Origin: Chloroflexota bacterium
GTDB lineage: Bacteria > Chloroflexota > UBA6077
Assembly (NCBI GenBank): GCA_021786215.1
Contig: JAJYNT010000388.1
Coordinates: forward strand, 1 to 6,583
DNA length: 6,583 nucleotides
Reading direction: 5' to 3'
Both the position numbers and the translations under genes were made by a program. Shown piece by piece: positions 1 to 5,458 of this stretch. Positions within the stretch are counted from its first letter, which is position 1. The number at the start of each line of letters is the position of its first letter. The notes under the pieces were generated by a model that worked only from the letters and a program-made list of their open reading frames with translations, was not told where the DNA came from and made no database searches.

Positions 1-303
1 ATAAAGGATCTGCCGGAGCGGAAGGCCAGGGTAGCCGTGGTGGACATGTTCGGGATCGGACTGGAGTTCATCCAGGACGACAGCGAGAACGGTCTGCTGG
101 CCACCTTCGTCAGGGAGAAGGGAGAGGGCATCCATCACTACTGCCTGCTGACCGACGACATAGAGGCCGACATCCAGGAGTTGGAGGAGCGTGGGGCCAA
201 AATGATCCATCGACACCCGGTGATAGGGCTTCGGGATAAGAGGATCGCCTTCATCAGCCCCGAGTCGCTGGATGGCGTCTTCGTCGAGCTCTCGGAGCCG
301 TAG
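1..303 (+). CDS. VOC-family protein, methylmalonyl-CoA epimerase-like (3' part only)
   Basis: The frame is open from base 1 to the TAG at 301-303, giving the last 100 residues of a protein whose start lies left of the window. The fragment fits the C-terminal half of a vicinal-oxygen-chelate protein: GEGIHH at residues 41-46, DDIEADIQELEERGAK after it, KRIAFISP near 80, and a closing GVFVEL. In methylmalonyl-CoA epimerase the GxGxHH histidine and the terminal Glu (E96 here) are metal ligands, and the enzyme interconverts the (R) and (S) forms of methylmalonyl-CoA in propionate metabolism. The first metal-binding half is not visible, so a related glyoxalase or dioxygenase-fold protein remains possible. 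An internal ATG at 46 is not a plausible start because coding sequence continues upstream of it. No mutase or carboxylase neighbour is in the window to support the pathway. Confidence 0.75.
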   Translation: MKDLPERKARVAVVDMFGIGLEFIQDDSENGLLATFVREKGEGIHHYCLLTDDIEADIQELEERGAKMIHRHPVIGLRDKRIAFISPESLDGVFVELSEP

Positions 304-340
304 AGCGAGGCGGGGCCAAACCTATGGTTGCGACCGGGCT

Positions 341-380
341 GCCTGGCCGTCACCTGAGGGGCCATTGCCCAGAGCCAGGC
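341..380. terminator. Possible weak hairpin between convergent genes
   Basis: The arms GCCTGGC (341-347) and GCCAGGC (374-380) can pair across a 26-nt loop. They lie in the 107-bp gap between the + strand VOC gene and the - strand LysE gene, where a terminator would be expected. There is no T-run on either side and the loop is long, so this is only a candidate. I see nothing else in the gap. Confidence 0.2.
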
Positions 381-410
381 TCCCCGCGCGAGGGATATCG
401 AGGAGCGCCT

Positions 411-1031
411 TCAACCGCGCAGCAGGCTTAGCAGGGCTATCAGACCGAAGGCTCCGATGATCATTCCTGAAGCCCGATTCACCCAGCGCAAGCTGTCGGG
501 ACCAAGACCGGCCCGGAACCGGTTGACGCCGCTGCTGAGGATCAGCCACCATAGGCCCGACCCCAAGAAGACGCCCGCTACCATCAGGCCGGCAGAGAGA
601 TAATCATCGCCGCCGCTGCCGATCCCAAGCCCCGCAAATATGGCACTAAAGGAGACTATCGTCATCGGGTTGGTGAGCGTCAGAAACAGGGTGGAGGAGT
701 AGGCGCCCAATGGCCCGCTCGCCTTCACATCCCGGTCTCGCTGGGCGACTCGAGCCCGGAAGGTTCGGAACCCAAGGAGGCACAGGAAGACTCCCCCGGC
801 CAGACGAAGCCAGATCTGCTGAGCCACCAGGAAGTTCGATATGAAGGTGAGTCCGAAAGCGGCGACGAAGCCGTAGGCAGCGTCGGCAGAAGCAGCACCG
901 AGGCCGGAGAGTAACCCCTGAGTCCGACCTTCCGTCAGCGTGCGCCGAATACAGAGCAAACCGATGGGCCCTACCGGCGCGGCGATGGAGAAGCCGATGA
1001 TGAGTCCCTTCAGCAGGAAGTCAATCCTCAT
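411..1031 (-). CDS. LysE-family amino-acid/small-molecule exporter
   Basis: This is a 206-residue, very hydrophobic inner-membrane protein of the LysE/RhtB type, a family that exports amino acids and related small molecules, probably by proton exchange. The diagnostic N-terminal stretch SIAAPVGPIGLLCIRR is at residues 15-30, and the conserved NPMTIVSFSAIFAGLG is at 121-136. About six membrane segments can be drawn, near 5-27, 40-67, 70-93, 113-137, 146-168 and 184-204. The loop at 91-108 is rich in Arg, Lys and Asp. The length is normal for the family. I chose the ATG at 1031 because GAGG (1038-1041) sits 6 nt upstream and the family motif starts right after it. The in-frame ATG at 1106 would add a polar 25-residue extension not expected in this family. 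The substrate cannot be read from the sequence. The acetyltransferase gene ends 102 nt upstream on the same strand, so cotranscription is possible. Confidence 0.88.
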   Translation of the reverse strand: MRIDFLLKGLIIGFSIAAPVGPIGLLCIRRTLTEGRTQGLLSGLGAASADAAYGFVAAFGLTFISNFLVAQQIWLRLAGGVFLCLLGFRTFRARVAQRDRDVKASGPLGAYSSTLFLTLTNPMTIVSFSAIFAGLGIGSGGDDYLSAGLMVAGVFLGSGLWWLILSSGVNRFRAGLGPDSLRWVNRASGMIIGAFGLIALLSLLRG

Positions 1032-1133
1032 GATAATCCTCGTTCTCGGTCCGGTTAGCCTGTCTTCAATGTGGCGGCCTCCTCGTGTCTTGTGAGGCAA
1101 TTGCATAGCTTATCGCCATCGAGTTGCGCCGCG

Positions 1134-1769
1134 CTACCGGAACAGCACCTCGGCACCGATAGGAGCGAAACCCGCCGCGAGGAAGGCTCGTAAGGAACGG
1201 GCATTACCTGGAGAGACTTGAGCGAAAAGCGGCTCGTTGCAAGGGATCAGCATCCGGGCAGCAGAAATCATGCTACGTCCAAGCCCTGATCCCCGGACTG
1301 TAGGATCAAGTTCCAGGCTCACCTCCCAGCGGCCGACCAGACCACGTCCGATGGTCAGGAACTCGCGATTCTCGGGATCGGAGTATAGGCGCACGTCCTC
1401 GCGCATGCGGTAGGCCCTCGCCACCCGCGGATGATGCACCGGATCGCGGCGAGGGATCAACGTGAGGTCCGAGTTGGCACTACCACGGTGGACCAGCACC
1501 ACGTCCACCATGCCGGGTGTGACTCCGAGCTGTTGCCCCAGCCAGGCGAGGAACGGAGCGGCCATCGGAGCACCGAGGTCATCTCCCGGCAGTTGAGCGG
1601 CCAACTCCTCAGGTGGCAGGCCGGCGGCCACCACGGAGTGGGCGGTAAAGGCCACCACGGCGCCACGGTAGGGTGAAGGGGCGGGCAGGAACGCCAGCGT
1701 GCCATCTGCCGGCGGGAAGCAGCCTTGTGCGACCGACTCGAGGAGCGGTGCCAACGGGTGTCTGTCCAT
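1134..1769 (-). CDS. GNAT-like N-acetyltransferase
   Basis: This 211-residue protein carries a recognisable GNAT (Gcn5-related acetyltransferase) core only in its C-terminal third. Beta strand 4 reads EVSLELDPTVRG, followed by the acetyl-CoA pyrophosphate loop RGSGLGR at 159-165, which fits the R/Q-x-x-G-x-G/A signature. Near the end, PGNARSLRAFLAAGF at 187-201 matches the family's motif-B region, where an Asn-x-x-(S/A) helix packs near the CoA. The N-terminal 130 residues are less conserved, are Ala/Pro-rich, and presumably define the substrate, which I cannot name. The ATG at 1769 is preferred to the TTG at 1775 because GGAAGG lies 6 nt before the ATG. The gene is followed on the same strand by the LysE-type exporter, and acetyltransferase plus exporter pairs occur in detoxification or export of small amines. 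That link is inference. Confidence 0.75.
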   Translation of the reverse strand: MDRHPLAPLLESVAQGCFPPADGTLAFLPAPSPYRGAVVAFTAHSVVAAGLPPEELAAQLPGDDLGAPMAAPFLAWLGQQLGVTPGMVDVVLVHRGSANSDLTLIPRRDPVHHPRVARAYRMREDVRLYSDPENREFLTIGRGLVGRWEVSLELDPTVRGSGLGRSMISAARMLIPCNEPLFAQVSPGNARSLRAFLAAGFAPIGAEVLFR

Positions 1770-1774
1770 CAGCA

Positions 1775-1780
1775 ACCTTC
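1775..1780 (-). promoter_or_regulatory. Shine-Dalgarno site fixing the GNAT start
   Basis: On the - strand GGAAGG lies next to a possible TTG start at 1775 but at a proper 6-nt distance (TTGCTG) from the ATG at 1769. It therefore favours the ATG. Confidence 0.55.
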
Positions 1781-1812
1781 CAGATGATGTCTGGCCTCCG
1801 TTGTTGAATGTG

Positions 1813-1818
1813 ATTGTA
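1813..1818 (-). promoter_or_regulatory. Possible -10 box upstream of the GNAT gene
   Basis: The - strand hexamer TACAAT matches the sigma70 -10 consensus at five of six positions and lies 43 nt before the GNAT start codon. No good -35 hexamer is seen 16-18 nt upstream, so the call is weak. Confidence 0.25.
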
Positions 1819-1904
1819 GCAGACGGTGGTAGCTAGGGCACCGGTGCAGTGATTGTCAGTTGCTGATCCACGGGATCGGCGATCCGAAGGCATGGCCGGA
1901 AGTG

Positions 1905-2120
1905 TTACTCATCGAACACTCCCATCTCCGCGTAGTGCCAAGCGCCATCGTTCAGGGCGTGCAAACATACCATGGTATCGTTCCCTGCCGCGTTGTATGG
2001 GGCGCACCCACAACACAGGTAGTGCACGATCCGGTTGTATTGCTGCCGCGGCACCACGCCGGCGCAGGAGATCTCTATCCGGGCATCCTCCCCGAGGGTG
2101 GGAACCGACAGGAGGTTCAT
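1905..2120 (-). CDS. Small unrecognised protein, possibly a 5'-truncated remnant
   Basis: This 71-residue frame starts at the ATG at 2120 and ends at the TAA at 1905-1907. I do not recognise the family. Its codons are mostly G or C at the third position, and the composition is balanced, with several Cys (a CCGC run near residue 37), His, Trp and Tyr. It ends in a protein-like stretch, AWHYAEMGVFDE. The competing frames are the Arg/Pro/Ser-rich type produced by GC-rich DNA. The coding look continues upstream of the ATG to an in-frame TGA at 2187-2189 (STETKVGYFRLGCTL precedes the Met), but no ATG, GTG or TTG occurs there. No Shine-Dalgarno site precedes the ATG at 2120. The gene may therefore have lost its 5' end. 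A foldback mobile element begins 15 bp beyond the TGA. No secretion signal or membrane segment is evident. It could still be a spurious frame. Confidence 0.4.
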   Translation of the reverse strand: MNLLSVPTLGEDARIEISCAGVVPRQQYNRIVHYLCCGCAPYNAAGNDTMVCLHALNDGAWHYAEMGVFDE

Positions 2121-2198
2121 CAGGGTGCAGCCAAGGCGGAAGTATCCGACCTTCGTCTCGGTCGAGAACGCTCCGGCAGGGCTGGCTCAGCGGCAAAA

Positions 2199-2203
2199 CT
2201 AAG
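2199..2203. repeat. Left copy of CTAAG direct repeat (putative target-site duplication)
   Basis: CTAAG directly abuts the left terminal inverted repeat of the foldback element. An identical CTAAG abuts the right end in the same orientation, as expected for a 5-bp duplication made on insertion. Confidence 0.55.
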
Positions 2204-2219
2204 TGGTCCGTCCATCAAG
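2204..2219 (+). repeat. Left terminal inverted repeat of the foldback element
   Basis: Reads TGGTCCGTCCATCAAG and pairs with 2392-2407 at 13 of 16 positions. The outermost six bases match exactly. Confidence 0.6.
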
Positions 2220-2242
2220 TGGGACGCACTTTCGCGAGCCAT

Positions 2243-2264
2243 GCCCGAGGCTCAAGCCTCGGGC
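2243..2264. repeat. Hairpin 1 in the foldback element
   Basis: Perfect 9-bp arms GCCCGAGGC (2243-2251) and GCCTCGGGC (2256-2264) around a TCAA loop. Confidence 0.7.
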
Positions 2265-2275
2265 TGAAAAGACCA

Positions 2276-2293
2276 AGCCCAGTAAACTGGGCT
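2276..2293. repeat. Hairpin 2 in the foldback element
   Basis: Arms AGCCCAGT (2276-2283) and ACTGGGCT (2286-2293) are perfectly complementary. A realistic fold has a 7-bp stem with a 4-nt TAAA loop. It is flanked on both sides by GACCAAGCC (2271-2279 and 2296-2304). Confidence 0.7.
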
Positions 2294-2326
2294 GAGACCA
2301 AGCCGTCTCGTTCCGCCGGCGGTCCC

Positions 2327-2344
2327 AGCCCGCTTCAGCGGGCT
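2327..2344. repeat. Hairpin 3 in the foldback element
   Basis: Arms AGCCCGCT (2327-2334) and AGCGGGCT (2337-2344) are perfectly complementary. It is the inverted-half counterpart of the hairpin at 2276-2293. Confidence 0.7.
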
Positions 2345-2356
2345 TCGTTTTCTCAG

Positions 2357-2376
2357 CCCGCTGCTTTAGCGGCGGG
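2357..2376. repeat. Hairpin 4 in the foldback element
   Basis: CCCGCTGCT (2357-2365) pairs with AGCGGCGGG (2368-2376) with a single T-G wobble. The centre is TT. It is the counterpart of the hairpin at 2243-2264. Confidence 0.6.
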
Positions 2377-2391
2377 TAAAGCTGCAGCAAA

Positions 2392-2407
2392 CTTGCCGGA
2401 TGGACCA
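2392..2407 (-). repeat. Right terminal inverted repeat of the foldback element
   Basis: On the - strand it reads TGGTCCATCCGGCAAG, the partner of the left end at 2204-2219. Confidence 0.6.
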
Positions 2408-2412
2408 CTAAG
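2408..2412. repeat. Right copy of CTAAG direct repeat (putative target-site duplication)
   Basis: Identical to and in the same orientation as the CTAAG at 2199-2203, directly outside the right terminal repeat. Confidence 0.55.
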
Positions 2413-2436
2413 AGACCCCGGCCGACAACCGCGGGC

Positions 2437-2466
2437 TTGGCAGCAGATGACGGGCAGGGGTACAAT
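2437..2466 (+). promoter_or_regulatory. Sigma70-type promoter of the dehydrogenase gene
   Basis: The -35 box TTGGCA (2437-2442) and the -10 box TACAAT (2461-2466) each match the consensus at five of six positions and are 18 bp apart. Transcription would start near 2473 and leave a 5' leader of about 53 nt before the ATG at 2526. The -35 box begins 25 bp right of the mobile element's flanking repeat. No clear operator is seen. Confidence 0.65.
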
Positions 2467-2513
2467 CGCTCAGCTCATGCAGCGTGAGGAAGCAAGAGGG
2501 GACCACCTTCCCC

Positions 2514-2519
2514 AAGGAG
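2514..2519 (+). promoter_or_regulatory. Shine-Dalgarno site fixing the dehydrogenase start
   Basis: AAGGAG lies 6 nt before the ATG at 2526. It rules against the longer in-frame reading that begins at a GTG at 2484. Confidence 0.8.
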
Positions 2520-2525
2520 ACTGGA

Positions 2526-3554
2526 ATGAAAGCAGCCGTATTCACTGGGATCAAGACTATAGAGATCCAGCAGGTCCCGACGCCTACCCCGAAGCCGAAC
2601 GAGGTGCTGGTTAAGGTCAGGGCGGTGGGCGTGTGTGGCTCCGAGGTCCACGCCTTCCTGGGGACCCATCCATTCCGGAAGCCTCCAGCAATTATGGGAC
2701 ACGAGGTGTCCGGAGACATCGTGGAGGTCGGCTCCGAGGTCCAGGGCTTCAAGCCGGGCGACCGGGTCATCGTGGAACCTCAGATCAGCTGTGGCCACTG
2801 CTTCTACTGCCAGTCGGGCGAGTATCACCTCTGCACCACCAAGGTGATCATGGGAGTGCCGGCCTGGCCCGGCGCTTTCGGGGAGTTCGTGACTGCCCCG
2901 GCGCAGACGCTGATCAAATTGCCCGACAGCTTCTCCTACGAGGAGGGGGCGGTGGTCGAGCCTCTGGCAGTGGGGATAGCCTCGGCTAGAAAAGCTCGAC
3001 TGCAGCTGGGAGACTCGGCGCTGGTGCTCGGCTCAGGCACCATAGGGCTGTGCTGCATCGCGGCGGCCCGGGCGGGGGGCGCAACCAACATCATCGCCAC
3101 CGATGCCTACGACTTCAATCTGGAGTTGGCCCACAAGATGGGGGCCACGGCCGCCTTCAACGTGCGGAAGGACAACAACCTCGCTCAACTGGTTGGCGAG
3201 CAGGCGCGGCCCGAGGGGGTGGATGTGGCCTTCGTTACCGCCGGCTTCTCTGCCGTGCTGAACCAGGCTATGGCCCAGGTTCGGAAGAAGGCGCGGGTGA
3301 TGGTGGTAGCTCTCTTCGACGAGCCGATCACCGTCCCTGAACCTTTCCTCATTGGCGGGAAGGAGCTGGAGCTGGTGGGCGTTCACATGTACGTCCGGAA
3401 GGACTTCGAGACGGCCATTGACCTGATCGCCAGCGGAGCGGTGAACGCCAAGGCGATGGTGACGCACGTGCTGCCGATCGAAGAGGCTCAGCATGCCCTG
3501 GAGTTGGTGCACGGAAAGACCGAGGACAACGCGAAGGTGATCCTGACCTTCTAA
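2526..3554 (+). CDS. Zinc-dependent medium-chain alcohol/polyol dehydrogenase
   Basis: This 342-residue cytoplasmic enzyme belongs to the MDR superfamily, near the sorbitol, threonine and butanediol dehydrogenases. The N-terminal catalytic (GroES-like) domain has the zinc ligand C37 in GVCGSE, followed by the GHE motif with H59 and E60. The structural zinc lobe is complete with C89, C92, C95 and C103. E145 in VVEPLAV is the usual further residue near the catalytic zinc. The nucleotide-binding Rossmann domain shows GSGTIG at 169-174. An acidic residue (D193, in ATDA) ends the second strand, which favours NAD over NADP. The family reaction is reversible oxidation of an alcohol or polyol to an aldehyde or ketone, and the exact substrate cannot be told from the sequence. 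The length is typical. The ATG at 2526 has a strong Shine-Dalgarno site and begins with the usual MKA. The gene stands alone on this strand, with its own promoter and a hairpin terminator after it. Confidence 0.93.
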   Translation: MKAAVFTGIKTIEIQQVPTPTPKPNEVLVKVRAVGVCGSEVHAFLGTHPFRKPPAIMGHEVSGDIVEVGSEVQGFKPGDRVIVEPQISCGHCFYCQSGEYHLCTTKVIMGVPAWPGAFGEFVTAPAQTLIKLPDSFSYEEGAVVEPLAVGIASARKARLQLGDSALVLGSGTIGLCCIAAARAGGATNIIATDAYDFNLELAHKMGATAAFNVRKDNNLAQLVGEQARPEGVDVAFVTAGFSAVLNQAMAQVRKKARVMVVALFDEPITVPEPFLIGGKELELVGVHMYVRKDFETAIDLIASGAVNAKAMVTHVLPIEEAQHALELVHGKTEDNAKVILTF

Positions 3555-3555
3555 A

Positions 3556-3575
3556 GGGTTCCTGTACCGGAACCC
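3556..3575 (+). terminator. Small hairpin directly after the dehydrogenase gene
   Basis: GGGTTCC (3556-3562) and GGAACCC (3569-3575) form a perfect 7-bp stem with a 6-nt loop, starting 1 nt after the stop codon. The following bases (CGTTCGTCCC) are only mildly T-rich, so it is a weak intrinsic terminator or a 3'-end stabilising stem. Confidence 0.45.
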
Positions 3576-3602
3576 GTTCGTCCCAGTTGAAGTGGATCAA
3601 TT

Positions 3603-3651
3603 GATGCGAGATCCCCGGCGGGTCGAGAGAACCCGCCGGGGATCTCGCATC
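3603..3651. terminator. Perfect 21-bp stem-loop between convergent genes
   Basis: Bases 3603-3623 and 3631-3651 are exact reverse complements around a 7-nt CGAGAGA loop. The structure lies between the stop codons of the dehydrogenase (3554) and the convergent molbindin gene (3656), so it could end transcription from both sides. Neither flank has a proper T-run, so it differs from a textbook intrinsic terminator. It may act with Rho, or simply block and protect 3' ends. Confidence 0.7.
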
Positions 3652-3655
3652 GTCG

Positions 3656-3859
3656 TCACTTCCCAATCATGACCTCGGAGGCCTTGATGATGGCCACCAC
3701 CTGGTCTCCCACCTTCAGACCTAGTCGCTGGGCGGAGCTACGGGTGATGGTGGAAACCACCTCCTGTCCCCCGACATCCACGATCACCTCGGCCATAATG
3801 TCTCCCAGTTCGACCGACTTGATGGTTCCCCTCAAGTTGTTGCGGGCGCTGATCTCCAT
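3656..3859 (-). CDS. mop: Molbindin (single Mop/TOBE-domain molybdate-binding protein)
   Basis: This 67-residue cytoplasmic protein is a single Mop domain from end to end. It starts MEISARNNLRGTIKSVE, continues through the AEVIVDVGGQEVVSTITRSS strands, and closes with the conserved LGLKVGDQVVAIIKASEVMIG. Proteins of this size, such as clostridial Mop, assemble into oligomers (typically hexamers) that bind molybdate or tungstate at subunit interfaces, for storage or homeostasis that feeds molybdenum-cofactor enzymes. The length is normal for the family. The ATG at 3859 follows an unusually perfect Shine-Dalgarno sequence. The gene lies 105 nt downstream of the GAF-PAS sensor gene on the same strand, so it could be the last gene of that transcript. 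I see no convincing promoter of its own. No ModABC transporter or molybdenum-cofactor gene is in the window. The 21-bp stem-loop follows its stop codon closely. Confidence 0.92.
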   Translation of the reverse strand: MEISARNNLRGTIKSVELGDIMAEVIVDVGGQEVVSTITRSSAQRLGLKVGDQVVAIIKASEVMIGK

Positions 3860-3870
3860 GGATCACCTCC
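3860..3870 (-). promoter_or_regulatory. Full-length Shine-Dalgarno sequence of the molbindin gene
   Basis: On the - strand the bases before the ATG read GGAGGTGATCC. This is the full complement of the usual bacterial 16S rRNA 3' tail (GGATCACCTCC), with GGAGG 6 nt from the start codon. It suggests strong translation initiation relative to the neighbours. Confidence 0.85.
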
Positions 3871-3964
3871 AATTTTCTTCTGGCTTCTCCGCAGCAACAT
3901 CAACTGCATACTTCGGGCCAGTCCGAATTGGGGCAGGCATGGCTCACGGGAGGGGTGAAGTGGA

Positions 3965-5452
3965 CTACTTTTCTTCCAGCACGTTGACACGGCCCCTCAA
4001 ACTGCCGTCGGCGTGTCGCAGTGGCAGGCTGAGCAAGCGAAGTGCCCGGTGGGAATCGGTCGTGCCTCGAGCCGCCAACTCTACCACCACAGTCGCCTCC
4101 GGGTTGGCGTTGAGCTGGTCGATCACCCGATCCAGTTCGGTTGCTTCCACCAACCCCTTCTTAAGGTGGGCACTCCACTCCTTCAAGGGAACCTCGCCTC
4201 GCTTGGGACCCACCCCAAGCAGCCAGAAGGTGGCGGGGTTGGCGAAGCTGATGTTCAGGTCGCCGTCCATCAGGCTGATGCCGTGATTGTTGATCTGGTT
4301 GATGGCCGCTTCCAGCGAACTCCCGGTTTCCCTGGCTTCTCCGTAGAGGCGGGCATTTCGAATGGCCAGGGCTGCTTGTCGGGCAAAGGCTTCCGCCAGG
4401 GTCATATCGGAGGAGTCGAAGTGCCGCTTCTCCAGATAGCAGGTCACCATGGTTCCCAGCAGCTCGTGGTCCAGCAGCAGCGGGACTGCCAGGGCCACGC
4501 GGTAATCTGTGGGCTTCGGCTCGCCTATCGGCTCGGACATCGATTGGGGCCTGGGGTTCTCTACCACGGCGGGTCTACCCGTCGCGATGGCCTGCCGAAC
4601 GGCGTTGCCCGGAAGGCCCTCCTCCAGCTGGAGGGCTCGCCCGTCTGAATTCAGCTGCTTTTTTCCTCGACCCTTGACTTTAGACGCAGTCTCCTCAACG
4701 GGCTGATCAACCAGAAACACAGCGCTGAACTCGGCCGCCAGCAGCCTGGAAGCGTAGTTGGCGATGGAATCCAGCAGTGGGTCCAGATCGAGATTGCTGC
4801 CGATCTGCGCTCCTATCTCTCGCAGTCTGTCTGCCCTGGCCAACTGCTCCTGCAGTTGGTCGATCAGCCAGCTGCGCTCGACCGCCATCGCTACCTGAGC
4901 TGCTATGGCGCTCAGCACATCCTTCTCCCTTGCCGAGAAGCGGTGAGGCCCCGCATAGCCGATCTCTATGGTGCCCACCACACGGGTCCTGCCCTTGAGT
5001 GGGATGGCGCAGATGCCCCCCATACGAGGCTGCCCCTGATCCTCCGTCTGGCTCTCTCGCCGCAGCAGCAGGTTGGAGCAGAGAACCATCCCTTCCTTCT
5101 GGATCGCCTTTCTGCCGTAGATCCTGGCGACCCCTTCCCAGGCATACTGGAGCGAATCCCCGGTAGTGTGGCGGGCAACACAAACCAGGTCTTCGTCACC
5201 GTCGGCGAGGTGGATGAAGGATACCTGGGACTTGCAGATCTCGGCGCCGAGCCGGCACACCGATTCCAGTGTGTCGGACAGCGGACGTTCTGAGGATAGC
5301 AGGGTGGAGATCCCCATCAGAGTGGAGAGCTCTGTGACTCGCTCCGATAGGTCCTTCACGTGACCCAGGCTATCTTCCAGCCAGCGGGCGTCCGAGTCCT
5401 CTGTGCCGATGCCATCGGCGAGTCGACTAGTCGAACGGTGGCTTCTCTGCAA
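3965..5452 (-). CDS. GAF-GAF-PAS sensor protein without an output domain
   Basis: This 495-residue soluble protein is built from small-molecule or redox sensor domains. Its parts are a helical lead-in (25-55), a first GAF domain (about 55-195, with GICAIPLKGRTRVVGTIEIG and the closing helix SAIAAQVAMAVERS), a helical linker (195-215), a second GAF domain (about 215-372, with LAVPLLLDHELLGTMV and the closing helix ARQAALAIRNARLYGEA), and a PAS-like domain (about 380-493, with AINQINNHGISLMDGDLNISFANPA). The second GAF domain contains a Lys-rich loop near 256-266. There is no His-kinase, GGDEF, EAL, HD or DNA-binding region; the protein ends at GRVNVLEEK, where an output domain usually begins. 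No membrane segment or signal peptide is seen. The start is a TTG, chosen because GGAGG lies 6 nt upstream. The ligand is unknown. A receiver-domain gene lies 53 nt upstream on the same strand, so the two probably share a transcript and a pathway. Confidence 0.85.
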   Translation of the reverse strand: MQRSHRSTSRLADGIGTEDSDARWLEDSLGHVKDLSERVTELSTLMGISTLLSSERPLSDTLESVCRLGAEICKSQVSFIHLADGDEDLVCVARHTTGDSLQYAWEGVARIYGRKAIQKEGMVLCSNLLLRRESQTEDQGQPRMGGICAIPLKGRTRVVGTIEIGYAGPHRFSAREKDVLSAIAAQVAMAVERSWLIDQLQEQLARADRLREIGAQIGSNLDLDPLLDSIANYASRLLAAEFSAVFLVDQPVEETASKVKGRGKKQLNSDGRALQLEEGLPGNAVRQAIATGRPAVVENPRPQSMSEPIGEPKPTDYRVALAVPLLLDHELLGTMVTCYLEKRHFDSSDMTLAEAFARQAALAIRNARLYGEARETGSSLEAAINQINNHGISLMDGDLNISFANPATFWLLGVGPKRGEVPLKEWSAHLKKGLVEATELDRVIDQLNANPEATVVVELAARGTTDSHRALRLLSLPLRHADGSLRGRVNVLEEK

Positions 5453-5458
5453 CGAGGG

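Larger units (their letters stand above)
2204..2407. mobile_element. 204-bp MITE-like foldback element
   Basis: The ends are imperfect 16-bp inverted repeats. The left is TGGTCCGTCCATCAAG (2204-2219) and the right, read on the - strand, is TGGTCCATCCGGCAAG (2407-2392), matching at 13 of 16 positions. Both ends are flanked by the direct repeat CTAAG. Inside are four short GC-rich hairpins and no open frame of its own, so this is a non-autonomous element that would need a transposase from elsewhere. Its two halves resemble each other in inverted orientation: the 39-nt blocks 2262-2300 and 2320-2358 align without gaps at roughly three quarters of positions. No transposase gene is in the window, and I cannot assign an IS family from the ends alone. 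It sits between a coding-like remnant on the left and the promoter of the dehydrogenase gene on the right. A cluster of REP-like palindromes is the main alternative, but the terminal repeats and flanking duplication argue for a discrete mobile unit. Confidence 0.65.

Noticed and set aside
411..1106. Longer LysE-family reading starting at the ATG at 1106
   Set aside because: The extra 25 residues are polar and precede the conserved N-terminal membrane motif, while the ATG at 1031 has a good Shine-Dalgarno site.
1873..1885. Short dyad GGATCGGCGATCC
   Set aside because: Arms of 6 bp with a single central base cannot form a hairpin, and nothing near it points to a regulator site.
2243..2376. Repeated AGCCC...GGGCT motifs as a possible CRISPR array
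   Set aside because: The units are inverted hairpins of differing sequence in a mirrored layout, not identical direct repeats with uniform unique spacers, and no cas gene is present.
1853..2614. A long + strand open frame (253 codons) crossing the gene-poor stretch
   Set aside because: Its translation is Arg/Ser/Gly/Pro-rich, it runs through the mobile element and the dehydrogenase promoter into the dehydrogenase start, and it lies opposite a better coding frame. It is a GC-rich shadow.
4013..4648. A 211-codon + strand open frame opposite the GAF-PAS gene
   Set aside because: It lies wholly opposite a gene with clear domain matches and shows no recognisable motif or Shine-Dalgarno support; stop-free antisense frames are common in GC-rich DNA.
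5423..5434. 12-bp perfect palindrome TCGACTAGTCGA near the start of the GAF-PAS gene
   Set aside because: It is short, lies inside codons 6-10 of the gene, has no second copy or loop, and can arise by chance.
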